A stretch of DNA of 64,000 nt, taken from Nocardioides gilvus. GTDB lineage: Bacteria > Actinomycetota > Actinomycetes > Propionibacteriales > Nocardioidaceae. The notes beneath the pieces were generated by a model. That model did not search any database. It was given only the letters and a program-made list of their open reading frames with translations, and was not told the DNA's origin. A program made the position numbers and the translations under genes. Every line of letters starts with the position of its first letter. Position 1 is the stretch's first letter. Location: positions 1 through 64,000 of the forward strand of contig NZ_QHKY01000004.1 in the NCBI RefSeq assembly GCF_003194605.1. Direction: 5' to 3'. Positions 29,228 through 36,837 of the stretch are shown here, piece after piece.

Positions 29228-31369
29228 GTGAAATCAAGCCTGCAGGGTCCGTCCCGCATCAGCCGTCGTACGGCATGGCTCGTACTGATCGCCTGGGTGT
29301 TCGCGATCGGCGCACTGACGTCGATGGCCCCCACCTTGGACTCGGTGAAGACCAATGACAACGACGATCCACCTGCCGACTCCATGTCCATGCGGGCAGC
29401 GGCGCTGGTCAAGAAGGAGTTCGGCGCGGACTCGGCACCGCCCGCGATCATCGTGGTTCGATCGGACTCTGCCGCCACCACGAGGGACGCCACTGCCCAG
29501 ATCGTGAGCGAGATCAAGGGCGCACGCCTCCCGGCGGTCATCCGGGTCGCGGACTCCTCGACCGCGCCCAGTGACGCGGGTCTGGTGAACGAGGACCGCA
29601 CCGCCGAATCGGTGATCGTGGCGCTGACGGGCAGCCCAGGTGAGGACGACTACCGCGACACCGTCGCGGCTCTGCGTGACATCACCGCCGACGCTGCCGA
29701 GGGCACCGTCGAGGCAGCGGTGACAGGCCCGGCCGGCATCGTCGTCGACGCCGTCAAGGTCTTCGGCGGCAGCGACAAGGTCCTGTTGTTCGGCACGATC
29801 GGGCTCGTCGTGCTGCTGCTCTTCGCGATCTACCGATCACCCGTGCTGGTCGTGGTCGCGCTGGTCGGAGTGGGCTTCGCCATGCGGTTGGCCGAAGGCG
29901 CCGGCGCGCTTCTCGCCGACGCGGGACTGATGCAGATCAGTGGCCAGACCTCGTCGATCATGACGGTCCTGCTCTTCGGGGTCGGGACCGACTATGCGCT
30001 GATCGTCTTCGCCAGGTTCCGCGAAGCGATGGCCGACCATGCCGATCCGACGGTGGCTGTGGCCAGCGCCATGCGTGCAGTGGCCGGCGCCCTGGCGGCC
30101 AGCGTCTCGACCATCGTCGCCGCGGTGTTGGCGCTTCTCGCAGCGGTGACACCCACCCTGCACGACTTCGGGCCCTACCTCGCCCTGGGCGTTGCCTCCA
30201 TGGCTGCAGTCGCCTTCACCCTCACTCCGGCCCTGCTGGTCCTCAGCGGCCGCTTCGCCTTTTGGCCGCGCCAGGCCCCCAGCACCCAGGAAGCCCTCTC
30301 GAGTTCGCGGATCTGGAACCGGGTGGCCGACCTGGTGACCGGTGCCCCGCGCAGGGTGCTGGCCGGTGCCCTTGCTGCGCTGGTGGTGATGTCCGCGGGC
30401 CTCGTCGGGGTCCAACAGTCCTTCGACCTGGTCAGTGGCTTCCGCATCGACACCGAGTCCGCCGCCGGGCAGGAGATGCTCGGCCAGTCCTTCGGGCCGG
30501 GGACCATCGCACCCAGCCAAGTGCTCGTCCGTGCGGAGTCACCGCTCGATGAAGAACAGGTCGGGAGCATTGCCGGAGCCCTCGAGTCGGCCCCCGACGT
30601 CGATCGGCTCGGGTCAGTTCGGTCCTCGGCAGACGGCCGGACCGTGGCGTTCGACGTCGTTCTCGACACCAATCCGTACAGCCCTCAGGCCATGGACTCG
30701 CTCCCCGGCCTGACTGACGCCGCGAGTCAGGGGGCCCGCCGAGGAGAGGTCGACCGGCCCCAGGTGCTGGTGGGCGGAGAGACCTCTGCCGCTGCCGACA
30801 CCCGCGCAGCCCTGGACCGGGACCTCGTGGTCGTCGGACTCCTGATGCTGCTTGCCGTCTCAGTGATCCTGGGCCTCGTACTGCGGTCACTGCTCGCTCC
30901 TGTGTACCTCGCGGTTACCTTGGTGCTGTCGTACGCCGCCACCATGGGCCTGACGACCTTCCTCACCATCACGGTGGGAGGAGACCTCGGCATCGGCAAC
31001 CGCGTCGCGGTCTACGTCCTGGTCTTCCTGGTCGCACTGGGCGTGGACTACACGATCTTCATGATGACCCGGTACCGCCAGGAGCTGGCCCGCAGCGTGC
31101 CGGTGGACGCCCTGCGCACCTCCATCGTCCGAACCGGAGGCGTGATCTCGTCGGCCGGCGTGATCCTGGCCGGCACCTTCGCTGTCCTGATGACCCAGCC
31201 GATCCGAGAGCTGTACCAGTTCGGACTGGCCATGGCCATCGGCATCCTGCTCGACACCTTCCTCGTGCGACCACTCCTGGTGCCGGTCTGCATCCGTCTC
31301 CTGGGGCGACACGCCCTGTGGCCCACGCGACCAAACCCACTCCCTGACCAATCAGTCCTGACCTCCTAG
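29228..31369 (+). CDS. MMPL/RND family transporter
   Basis: A 713-residue inner-membrane exporter of the MMPL (mycobacterial membrane protein large) branch of RND. It has the expected layout: one helix at the N-terminus (~16-37), a periplasmic loop, five helices (~180-340), a helix near 375-395, a second periplasmic loop, and a final five-helix block (~540-690). Conserved proton-relay phrases GTDYALIVFARFREA (near 255) and GVDYTIFMMTRYRQE (near 608) are present, with Asp in each. It likely exports lipids, glycolipids or a drug. GTG 29228 is preceded by a short AAAGG. It is probably regulated by the upstream two-component system. Confidence 0.9.
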   Translation: MKSSLQGPSRISRRTAWLVLIAWVFAIGALTSMAPTLDSVKTNDNDDPPADSMSMRAAALVKKEFGADSAPPAIIVVRSDSAATTRDATAQIVSEIKGARLPAVIRVADSSTAPSDAGLVNEDRTAESVIVALTGSPGEDDYRDTVAALRDITADAAEGTVEAAVTGPAGIVVDAVKVFGGSDKVLLFGTIGLVVLLLFAIYRSPVLVVVALVGVGFAMRLAEGAGALLADAGLMQISGQTSSIMTVLLFGVGTDYALIVFARFREAMADHADPTVAVASAMRAVAGALAASVSTIVAAVLALLAAVTPTLHDFGPYLALGVASMAAVAFTLTPALLVLSGRFAFWPRQAPSTQEALSSSRIWNRVADLVTGAPRRVLAGALAALVVMSAGLVGVQQSFDLVSGFRIDTESAAGQEMLGQSFGPGTIAPSQVLVRAESPLDEEQVGSIAGALESAPDVDRLGSVRSSADGRTVAFDVVLDTNPYSPQAMDSLPGLTDAASQGARRGEVDRPQVLVGGETSAAADTRAALDRDLVVVGLLMLLAVSVILGLVLRSLLAPVYLAVTLVLSYAATMGLTTFLTITVGGDLGIGNRVAVYVLVFLVALGVDYTIFMMTRYRQELARSVPVDALRTSIVRTGGVISSAGVILAGTFAVLMTQPIRELYQFGLAMAIGILLDTFLVRPLLVPVCIRLLGRHALWPTRPNPLPDQSVLTS

Positions 31370-31378
31370 GAGAAACCC

Positions 31379-31837
31379 GTGCTCACCCTGCTCTACCGCT
31401 CCGCCGCCATCTGGACCGCTCTCGGCCTGGCCAGCGGTCTCTACTACCGCGAGTTCACCAAGGCCAACGGCGTCAGCGGCGGCACCCAACTCGCCGTGAC
31501 CCACACCCACGCCCTGGCGTTGGGGACCTTGACGCTCCTGGTGCTCCTGGCCCTGACCGCCGCCCTGGACATCGCTGACCGACGCTTCCGCTGGGGCGTC
31601 ATCGTCTGGCAGATCGGCCTGGGCCTCACCTTCGGTGCCATGCTCGTCAAGGGAAGCCTTCAGGTCCTCGAGCGCAACGCCGCCGACTCGCCTGCTCTGG
31701 CTGGCATCGCAGGGCTCGGCCACATCACCCTCACCGGGGCATTCATCCTGCTGTTCCTTGGGTTGGGTGCGGCAGTGTCCGAGCGGAACCGTGCCGTTGA
31801 AGACCGCCCGGTCGCTGTCCCGAGCGCATCGGCGTGA
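31379..31837 (+). CDS. DUF2871 family membrane protein
   Basis: 152 residues with four hydrophobic segments (about 5-22, 38-60, 68-88, 103-130). The opening LLYRSAAIWTALGLASGLYYREFT followed by THTHALALG is the DUF2871 signature. Function unknown; the His pair inside the membrane region suggests metal or heme chemistry but is not proof. GTG 31379 has aggaga 7 nt upstream and begins 9 bp after the MMPL stop, so the two are co-transcribed. Confidence 0.82.
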   Translation: MLTLLYRSAAIWTALGLASGLYYREFTKANGVSGGTQLAVTHTHALALGTLTLLVLLALTAALDIADRRFRWGVIVWQIGLGLTFGAMLVKGSLQVLERNAADSPALAGIAGLGHITLTGAFILLFLGLGAAVSERNRAVEDRPVAVPSASA

Positions 31838-31847
31838 GCCAGACCAG

Positions 31848-31866
31848 GCTCGGTGCGACTCCGAGC
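31848..31866. terminator. Possible convergent terminator hairpin
   Basis: gctcgg (31848-31853) pairs with ccgagc (31861-31866) over a 7-nt loop, between genes converging from 31837 and 31871. No T tract. Confidence 0.35.
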
Positions 31867-31870
31867 AGCC

Positions 31871-32674
31871 TCACAGCGCGGCACGGAAGTGAATCCGGAG
31901 GTCGTCCCCGTCGCGCTGGACGTGGGCGTCCACGCCGTACACCCGGCCGATGAGCTCCCGGGTGAGCACCTCCGCTGGCCACCCGCCTGCCACCACCCGT
32001 CCCGCGTCGAGCACGAAGACCCGATCACAGTGCGCGGCGGCGAGGTTGAGGTCGTGCAGCGCCACCACGGAGGTCACCGGCATCCGGGTGATGAGCGCCA
32101 TCAGCGACAACTGGTGTCGTACGTCGAGGTGGTTGGTGGGCTCGTCCAGCAGCAGGATCTCGGGCTCCTGCGCCAACGCCCTGGCGATCTGGGCACGCTG
32201 ACGCTCACCGCCGGAGAGGGTCAGGTACGACTGGTCGAGCCGGTCCGCGATCTCGGTGAGCTCCGCGGACCTCTGCACCACGTCGCGATCGTGGGCCGAC
32301 GTCGGCGCCCAGGGTTGGCGCCGGGGGATACGGCCCAGCTCGATGACATCGCGTACGAGCAGGTCGAGGTCGCTGCTGACCTCCTGCTCCACCACGGCGA
32401 GCCGTCGCGCTCGCTCCCGCTTCGGCATCGAGGCCAGCGGGATCGCTCCCAGCGTCACGTGTCCTTCGTCGGGCGTACGCACTCCGGCCAGCACGCGCAG
32501 GAGGGTCGACTTGCCGGAGCCGTTGGGCCCCAGCAGCCCGACGGTCTCGCCGGGCTGCACGGTCAACGACACGCGGTCGATGATCAGGCGTCTGCGCGCG
32601 GACCACACGACGCGGTCGACGGTGAGCGCCGGGGTCAGGGAGGTGACGGGAGGGCTGGTCTGCATGACGGTCAT
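31871..32674 (-). CDS. ABC transporter ATP-binding protein, BtuD/FecE type
   Basis: A 267-residue ATPase of the iron-siderophore/corrinoid importer family. Walker A GPNGSGKST is at 49-57, signature LSGGERQR at 153-160, Walker B LLLDEPT at 174-180, and the switch His in ALHDLNLA near 209. It overlaps the permease gene by 4 bp and belongs to the operon behind a minus-strand cobalamin riboswitch, which points to corrinoid import. Confidence 0.9.
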   Translation of the reverse strand: MTVMQTSPPVTSLTPALTVDRVVWSARRRLIIDRVSLTVQPGETVGLLGPNGSGKSTLLRVLAGVRTPDEGHVTLGAIPLASMPKRERARRLAVVEQEVSSDLDLLVRDVIELGRIPRRQPWAPTSAHDRDVVQRSAELTEIADRLDQSYLTLSGGERQRAQIARALAQEPEILLLDEPTNHLDVRHQLSLMALITRMPVTSVVALHDLNLAAAHCDRVFVLDAGRVVAGGWPAEVLTRELIGRVYGVDAHVQRDGDDLRIHFRAAL

Positions 32675-33699
32675 CGGTGACGGTTCCTCAACAGGATGAG
32701 AGCGAAGGCGGGGACCCCGATGAGTGCGGTGGCCACACCCACCGGGAGCTCCTGGGGGTCGAGCAGGGTGCGGGCCGCGGTGTCAACCCAGACCAGGAAG
32801 ACGGCGCCGATCAGCGCCGACGTGGGCAGGAGGAGACGGTGTCCCACCCCCACCAAAGCCCGTGCCAGATGAGGCAGCACGAGCCCGACGAAGCCGATCG
32901 CCCCCGAGACGCTGACGATCACGGCGGTCATCAGCGCGGTCAGCACGAGCAGCAGCGCGCGAGTGAGCGCGACGTTGATTCCCAGGGTGGCCGCGGCGTC
33001 GCTGCCGAACGCGAACGCGTCTAACCAGGACGCGGTCGAGAAGCAGACCACCAGACCGGCCAGCACCACGCTCCCGCAGACGGCCACGTCGCCCCACGAC
33101 GCGGCCGACAGGGAGCCCAACAACCAGAAGAGCACTCCGCGGGTCTGCTCTGCGTCCGCGGCGGTAAAGACGATGAACGAGGTCAGCGCCGAGAAGAGTT
33201 GGGTGGCCGCGATCCCGGCCAGCACCAACCGGTCCGTCGTACCTCCCGAGAGCGACGCCAACACCATCACCAGGGCGAAGGAGGCCAGTGCCCCGAGGAA
33301 GGCGCCGGTGGAGAGACCCAGCGTGCCCCCGCCGACCCCGAGCACCACGATCGAGACGGCTCCGGTGGAGGCGCCCGACGAGATCCCCAGCACGAACGGG
33401 TCTGCCAACGGGTTGCGCAACATGGACTGCAGGATCACCCCACAGATGGCCAACCCGGCGCCACAGATGCCGGCCAGCAGGGTCCGCGGCAGACGCAGGT
33501 CCCACACGATGCCCTGCTGGATCAGGGTCAGGTCGCTTGGCCCCAGACCGAGACGGTCACCCACCACACCGAAGACGTCCGCGGTGGAGAGGTCGGAAGG
33601 GCCGACCGTGATCGCCCCCGCCACCGACAGCAGCACCACGACGGGTGCTGCTGTCAGGAGGAGACCGGCCCGGGTCAGTGCGAGCCGGCGGCTCGTCAC
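32671..33699 (-). CDS. ABC transporter permease, BtuC/FecCD type
   Basis: A 342-residue polytopic permease of the FecCD family, with about ten membrane helices. Typical phrases are LRLPRTLLAGICGAGLAICG near 68-87, NPLADPFVLGISSGAS near 96-111, and GAIGFVGLVLPHLARALVG near 258-276. Such proteins dimerise and, with two ATPases and a binding protein, import vitamin B12 or siderophores. GTG 33699 overlaps the stop of the binding-protein gene (GTGA). Confidence 0.92.
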   Translation of the reverse strand: MTSRRLALTRAGLLLTAAPVVVLLSVAGAITVGPSDLSTADVFGVVGDRLGLGPSDLTLIQQGIVWDLRLPRTLLAGICGAGLAICGVILQSMLRNPLADPFVLGISSGASTGAVSIVVLGVGGGTLGLSTGAFLGALASFALVMVLASLSGGTTDRLVLAGIAATQLFSALTSFIVFTAADAEQTRGVLFWLLGSLSAASWGDVAVCGSVVLAGLVVCFSTASWLDAFAFGSDAAATLGINVALTRALLLVLTALMTAVIVSVSGAIGFVGLVLPHLARALVGVGHRLLLPTSALIGAVFLVWVDTAARTLLDPQELPVGVATALIGVPAFALILLRNRHR

Positions 33700-34754
33700 T
33701 GCGTGAGACCAAGCTCGGTGAGCTGCTCGGCGACGTTCTCCATGGCGTACACGGTGCGGAGTGAGGGGTTGAGCTCGGCGCCGGAGAGCAGCACGAAGCG
33801 CTCGTTCTTCACCGCATCCATCTGGGAGGTCACCGGGTTCTGCTGCAGGAACTCGATCTTCGCAGCACCCGTCTCCGCGGTCTGACTCTTCCGGGTCAGG
33901 TCACCGAGCACGAGGACGTCGGGGTTGCGGTCGGCGACCGTCTCCCAGTTGATCTGCGGCCATTCCTCGGTGGTGTCGTCGAAGACGTTCTTGATGCCGA
34001 GCGAGCGGCTGATGATCCCGGGGCCGCCGCAGCAGCCGGCCAGGTAGGGGGACTCTGCGTTGGCGAACCAGAAGAGCGCTGAGACGCCGGCATCGTCGGC
34101 GCTCTCCTCCGCGCGGGCCATCCGCCGCTTCAGGTCAGCCACGAGCTCGTCCCCGCGCTCGGGGACCCCGAAGATCTGGGAGAGCTCCGTGATCTCCTGG
34201 TAGATGGTCTCGATCTCGAGGGCCTCTCCACGCTCACCGTCCCCGTCACCCTCGTTGTCCTTGAGGCACTCGGCGGGGGAGAGGTACGACCCGACACCGA
34301 GGCTCGCCATGGCCTCCGGGGTGGTCACTCCACCTTCGTCGAACATGTTGGAGAACGACGCCGACACGAAGTCGGGGTTCGTGCCGAGGAGCACCTCGGT
34401 GGAGGGCGACTGGTCGGCCAGGCGGGGGACGCCCTCGTTGGCCTCGGCCAGCGGCTCCAGCACCGGGTCCGTCCAAGCGGCCGTACCGACCATGCGGTCC
34501 TCGAGGCCGAGGGAGAGCAGGATCTCGGTCGAGCCCTGGTTGAGGGAGACGGCCCGCTGTGGGGGTGCCTCCACGGTCAGCTCGCGACCGCAGTTGGTGA
34601 GGGTGAGCGGAAAGCCCTCAGCGGCCTTCGTGCTCGCGGCGGGGGCGTCGTCCGAGCCCTTGGCGGAGCACGCGGCCAGGGTGAGGACGAGGGCGAGCCC
34701 GACGCCTGCCGAGAGCATTCGGGGACGACGAGGAGGGGTGGCGAAATTCGACAC
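33696..34754 (-). CDS. ABC transporter substrate-binding lipoprotein (probable corrinoid)
   Basis: A 352-residue lipoprotein with lipobox LAAC (Cys29) and a two-lobe class III binding-protein domain. Visible phrases are LTNCGRELTVEAPPQRAVSL near 50-69, STEILLSLGL near 75-84, and DRNPDVLVLGDLT near 274-286. LTNCGRE and YLSPAEC resemble the family annotated as putative F420-0 uptake proteins, but the gene lies directly downstream of a minus-strand cobalamin riboswitch, so corrinoid uptake (a BtuF role) is the better guess. An odd GCCGGPG motif near 243-249 may line the ligand site. It heads the btuFCD-like operon. Confidence 0.83.
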   Translation of the reverse strand: MSNFATPPRRPRMLSAGVGLALVLTLAACSAKGSDDAPAASTKAAEGFPLTLTNCGRELTVEAPPQRAVSLNQGSTEILLSLGLEDRMVGTAAWTDPVLEPLAEANEGVPRLADQSPSTEVLLGTNPDFVSASFSNMFDEGGVTTPEAMASLGVGSYLSPAECLKDNEGDGDGERGEALEIETIYQEITELSQIFGVPERGDELVADLKRRMARAEESADDAGVSALFWFANAESPYLAGCCGGPGIISRSLGIKNVFDDTTEEWPQINWETVADRNPDVLVLGDLTRKSQTAETGAAKIEFLQQNPVTSQMDAVKNERFVLLSGAELNPSLRTVYAMENVAEQLTELGLTQ

Positions 34755-34802
34755 GGTGGTCCTTCGGTGGGTCCCGGGCTTCTACGCGTGGCCCGTCGTG
34801 AC

Positions 34803-34985
34803 CTGCAGCGAACACTGCGAGGGCCAGCAGGTCTTCGGACTCGGGATCAACCGGAGCGAGGCGCCTTCCCAGACCCGAAGGTCCAGTGGCGTGTGCCTCG
34901 TCCGTCACCCATACCGCTGCGCGTCAGTCCCGGATTCTCACCGGGTTCCCGTGCCGGGAGCAGGCTCCCAACGGCTGGCGCGCAA
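34803..34985 (-). promoter_or_regulatory. Cobalamin riboswitch for the ABC importer operon
   Basis: Read on the minus strand, the conserved B12-box elements are all present: gggaacccggtgagaatccg followed by ggactgacgcgcagcggta (about 34908-34950), gccactgg (about 34884-34891), ctgggaaggcgc (about 34863-34874), and gagtccgaagacctgctggc (about 34824-34843). It ends ~50 nt before the importer start. A -10 hexamer TAGTTT (34987-34992) is immediately upstream. High cobalamin should switch the importer off. Confidence 0.92.
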
Positions 34986-34986
34986 C

Positions 34987-34992
34987 AAACTA
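34987..34992 (-). promoter_or_regulatory. -10 element of the importer riboswitch transcript
   Basis: TAGTTT on the minus strand just upstream of the riboswitch aptamer. No clear -35 was seen. Confidence 0.4.
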
Positions 34993-35071
34993 GCCCACTT
35001 GGGGAGCCGGCGCGAGTGGGGGTGACGCCCTGCGGGCCCCCACGCGAAGTTGCCCGAGGGCGCGGTACGCT

Positions 35072-35255
35072 CCCCGCAGCCAGTCGTACTCCGCCATCAC
35101 GGAGTCAGGGAATCCGGTGCAATCCCGGAACTGACGCGCAGCGGTAAGGGGACGGGAAGAACACGCCGGCAACGGCAGCCACTGGGCCCACGGGCCTGGG
35201 AAGGCGTTCTCTCCCGGTTGATCCGAGTCCGAAGACCTGCTGGCCCTGACGACAC
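35072..35255 (+). promoter_or_regulatory. Cobalamin riboswitch for cobG-cobH-cobIJ-cobM
   Basis: On the plus strand: agggaatccggtgcaatccc followed by ggaactgacgcgcagcggta (about 35106-35145), gccactggg (about 35178-35186), cctgggaaggcg (about 35195-35206), and gagtccgaagacctgctggc (about 35225-35244). A TACGCT (-10) is at 35066-35071. It is back to back with the importer riboswitch, with about 85 bp between the aptamers, and ends 50 bp before cobG. Cobalamin should repress the biosynthetic operon. Confidence 0.92.
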
Positions 35256-35305
35256 CCGTCGTCGGGTCACGAGGGTCCCGCGTACGGGCCCGGACTCCGA
35301 ACAAG

Positions 35306-36163
35306 GTGATGATTCCGGTGAACCGGATCCGACCAGACCGCTGCCCCGGCGCGCTGCGCCCCTGGCCAGCTGACGACGGCCTCCTCGTACGTCTGCGCCT
35401 GCCCGGCGGCAGACTGCGCGGCGAGCAACTCTCGGCCCTGCTGCACGTGGCCGAGCAGTACGGCGACGGCCGCGTGCACGTGACCAGCCGCACCAACCTG
35501 CAGGTCCGTGGGATGCCTGCCGACCCGGGCACCGAGCAACTCACCGACGAGGTCCTCCTGGCCATCGAAGGCACTGGGCTGCTGCCCAGTCGCGCCCACG
35601 ACCTGGCCCGCAACATCATGGCCTCGCCTCAGACCGGACTGGCCGGTGGTCGCGCCGACCTGAGGCCGGTGATCCGGGCGCTGGACGTTGGCCTGTGCAG
35701 CGACGCTGACCTCGCACACCTGCCGGGGCGCTTCCTCCTCGTGCTCGACGACGGACGAGGTGACCTGGTCGAGCGCAGCTGCGACCTGGGACTGGTGGCC
35801 CTCTGCGCGGAGTCGGTCCAGTTGCGGATCGGGAAGGGATGGGGCCCGGTGGTGCTACTCGAGGGGGTGCATCACCACCTGTTGGAGCTCGCTCGTCGTT
35901 TCCTCACCCTGCGACCGGCAGGCCCGGAGGCCCCGTGGCACGTGAGTGAGCTGACGACGACGCTCCTTCCGCCGCATCAAGCCGCCGCGGGGCTACCCGC
36001 CCCGGTGCCCGCGCTGCCGTACGGGCGCGTGCCGGGCGGGCACCACGTGCCGGTGCCTCCGGAAGGGCTCGACCGTCCCGCGGTGGAGCGTCTGCGCACC
36101 GCTGCCCCCGAACTTGTCGTCACGCCGTGGCGTGGCGTGCTCATCCCCGAGGAGACCCGATGA
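35306..36163 (+). CDS. cobG: CobG-like precorrin-3B synthase, lacking the Fe-S C-terminus
   Basis: A 285-residue protein clearly of the CobG family, the enzyme that oxidises precorrin-3A to precorrin-3B in the aerobic cobalamin route. The ferredoxin-like half domain (RCPGALRPW, LLVRLRLPGG, VTSRTNLQVRG at ~60-70) and following DLARNIMASPQTGLAGG (~100-116) are typical. Full-length actinobacterial CobG is about 360-400 residues and, from my knowledge of the family, carries C-x5-C and C-x3-C cluster ligands after TPWRG. Here the reading frame ends 13 residues after TPWRG and cobH begins at once, so the ligands are missing. Activity is doubtful. GTG 35306 is tentative; ATG 35309 and GTG 35318 are possible. 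Confidence 0.8.
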   Translation: MMIPVNRIRPDRCPGALRPWPADDGLLVRLRLPGGRLRGEQLSALLHVAEQYGDGRVHVTSRTNLQVRGMPADPGTEQLTDEVLLAIEGTGLLPSRAHDLARNIMASPQTGLAGGRADLRPVIRALDVGLCSDADLAHLPGRFLLVLDDGRGDLVERSCDLGLVALCAESVQLRIGKGWGPVVLLEGVHHHLLELARRFLTLRPAGPEAPWHVSELTTTLLPPHQAAAGLPAPVPALPYGRVPGGHHVPVPPEGLDRPAVERLRTAAPELVVTPWRGVLIPEETR

Positions 36164-36837
36164 AGACCACGTCCGTCCAGCCGCGGCGCCCGCAGCGTCA
36201 CTACGCGTACGTGGACCGAGGCCCGGCGATCTACCTCGACTCCTTCGCCATGATCCGGCGCGAGGCGGACCTGTCCCGGGTGCCCGCCACCGCCGAGAAG
36301 TTGGCGGTCCGGATGATCCACGGCAGCGGCCAGGTCGACCTGGCCCGCGATCTCGTCATCGATCCGCGCCTCGTGCCGGCCGCACGCGCGGCGCTCGATG
36401 CCGGCGCCCCGATCCTCTGCGACGCCACCATGGTGGTGAAGGGCGTGACCCGCAGCAGGTTGCCCCGGGACAACGAGGTGCTGTGCACCCTCAACGACCC
36501 CCGGGTCCCCGGCCTGGCCCAGGAGTGGGGGACCACACGTACGGCAGCGGCTGTCTCGTTGTGGGAGCCGCACCTCGAAGGTGCGGTGGTCGCGATCGGC
36601 AACGCGCCGACCGCACTTTTCCACCTCCTCGAGATGCTCGTCGACGGCGCTCCCCGCCCCGCCGCCATCGTCGGGTGTCCCGTCGGCTTCATCGGCGCCG
36701 CCGAGTCCAAGCTGGCGCTGGAGGAGTTCGCCGCCTCCTACGGGATCGACGTCCCGTTCGTCACCGTCCGCGGTCGCCGGGGTGGGTCCGCGATGACCTC
36801 CTCGGCTCTCAACGCACTGGCCCAGGAGCAGGAATGA
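36160..36837 (+). CDS. cobH: Precorrin-8X methylmutase
   Basis: Moves the C11 methyl to C12 to give hydrogenobyrinate, 225 residues. The catalytic His is in VRMIHGSGQVD near residues 48-58. ILCDATMVVKGVTRSRLP (about 87-104) and VGCPVGFIGAAESK near 178-191 are family signatures. ATG 36160 overlaps the cobG stop (ATGA), and its stop overlaps cobIJ. The length is normal. Confidence 0.95.
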   Translation: MKTTSVQPRRPQRHYAYVDRGPAIYLDSFAMIRREADLSRVPATAEKLAVRMIHGSGQVDLARDLVIDPRLVPAARAALDAGAPILCDATMVVKGVTRSRLPRDNEVLCTLNDPRVPGLAQEWGTTRTAAAVSLWEPHLEGAVVAIGNAPTALFHLLEMLVDGAPRPAAIVGCPVGFIGAAESKLALEEFAASYGIDVPFVTVRGRRGGSAMTSSALNALAQEQE

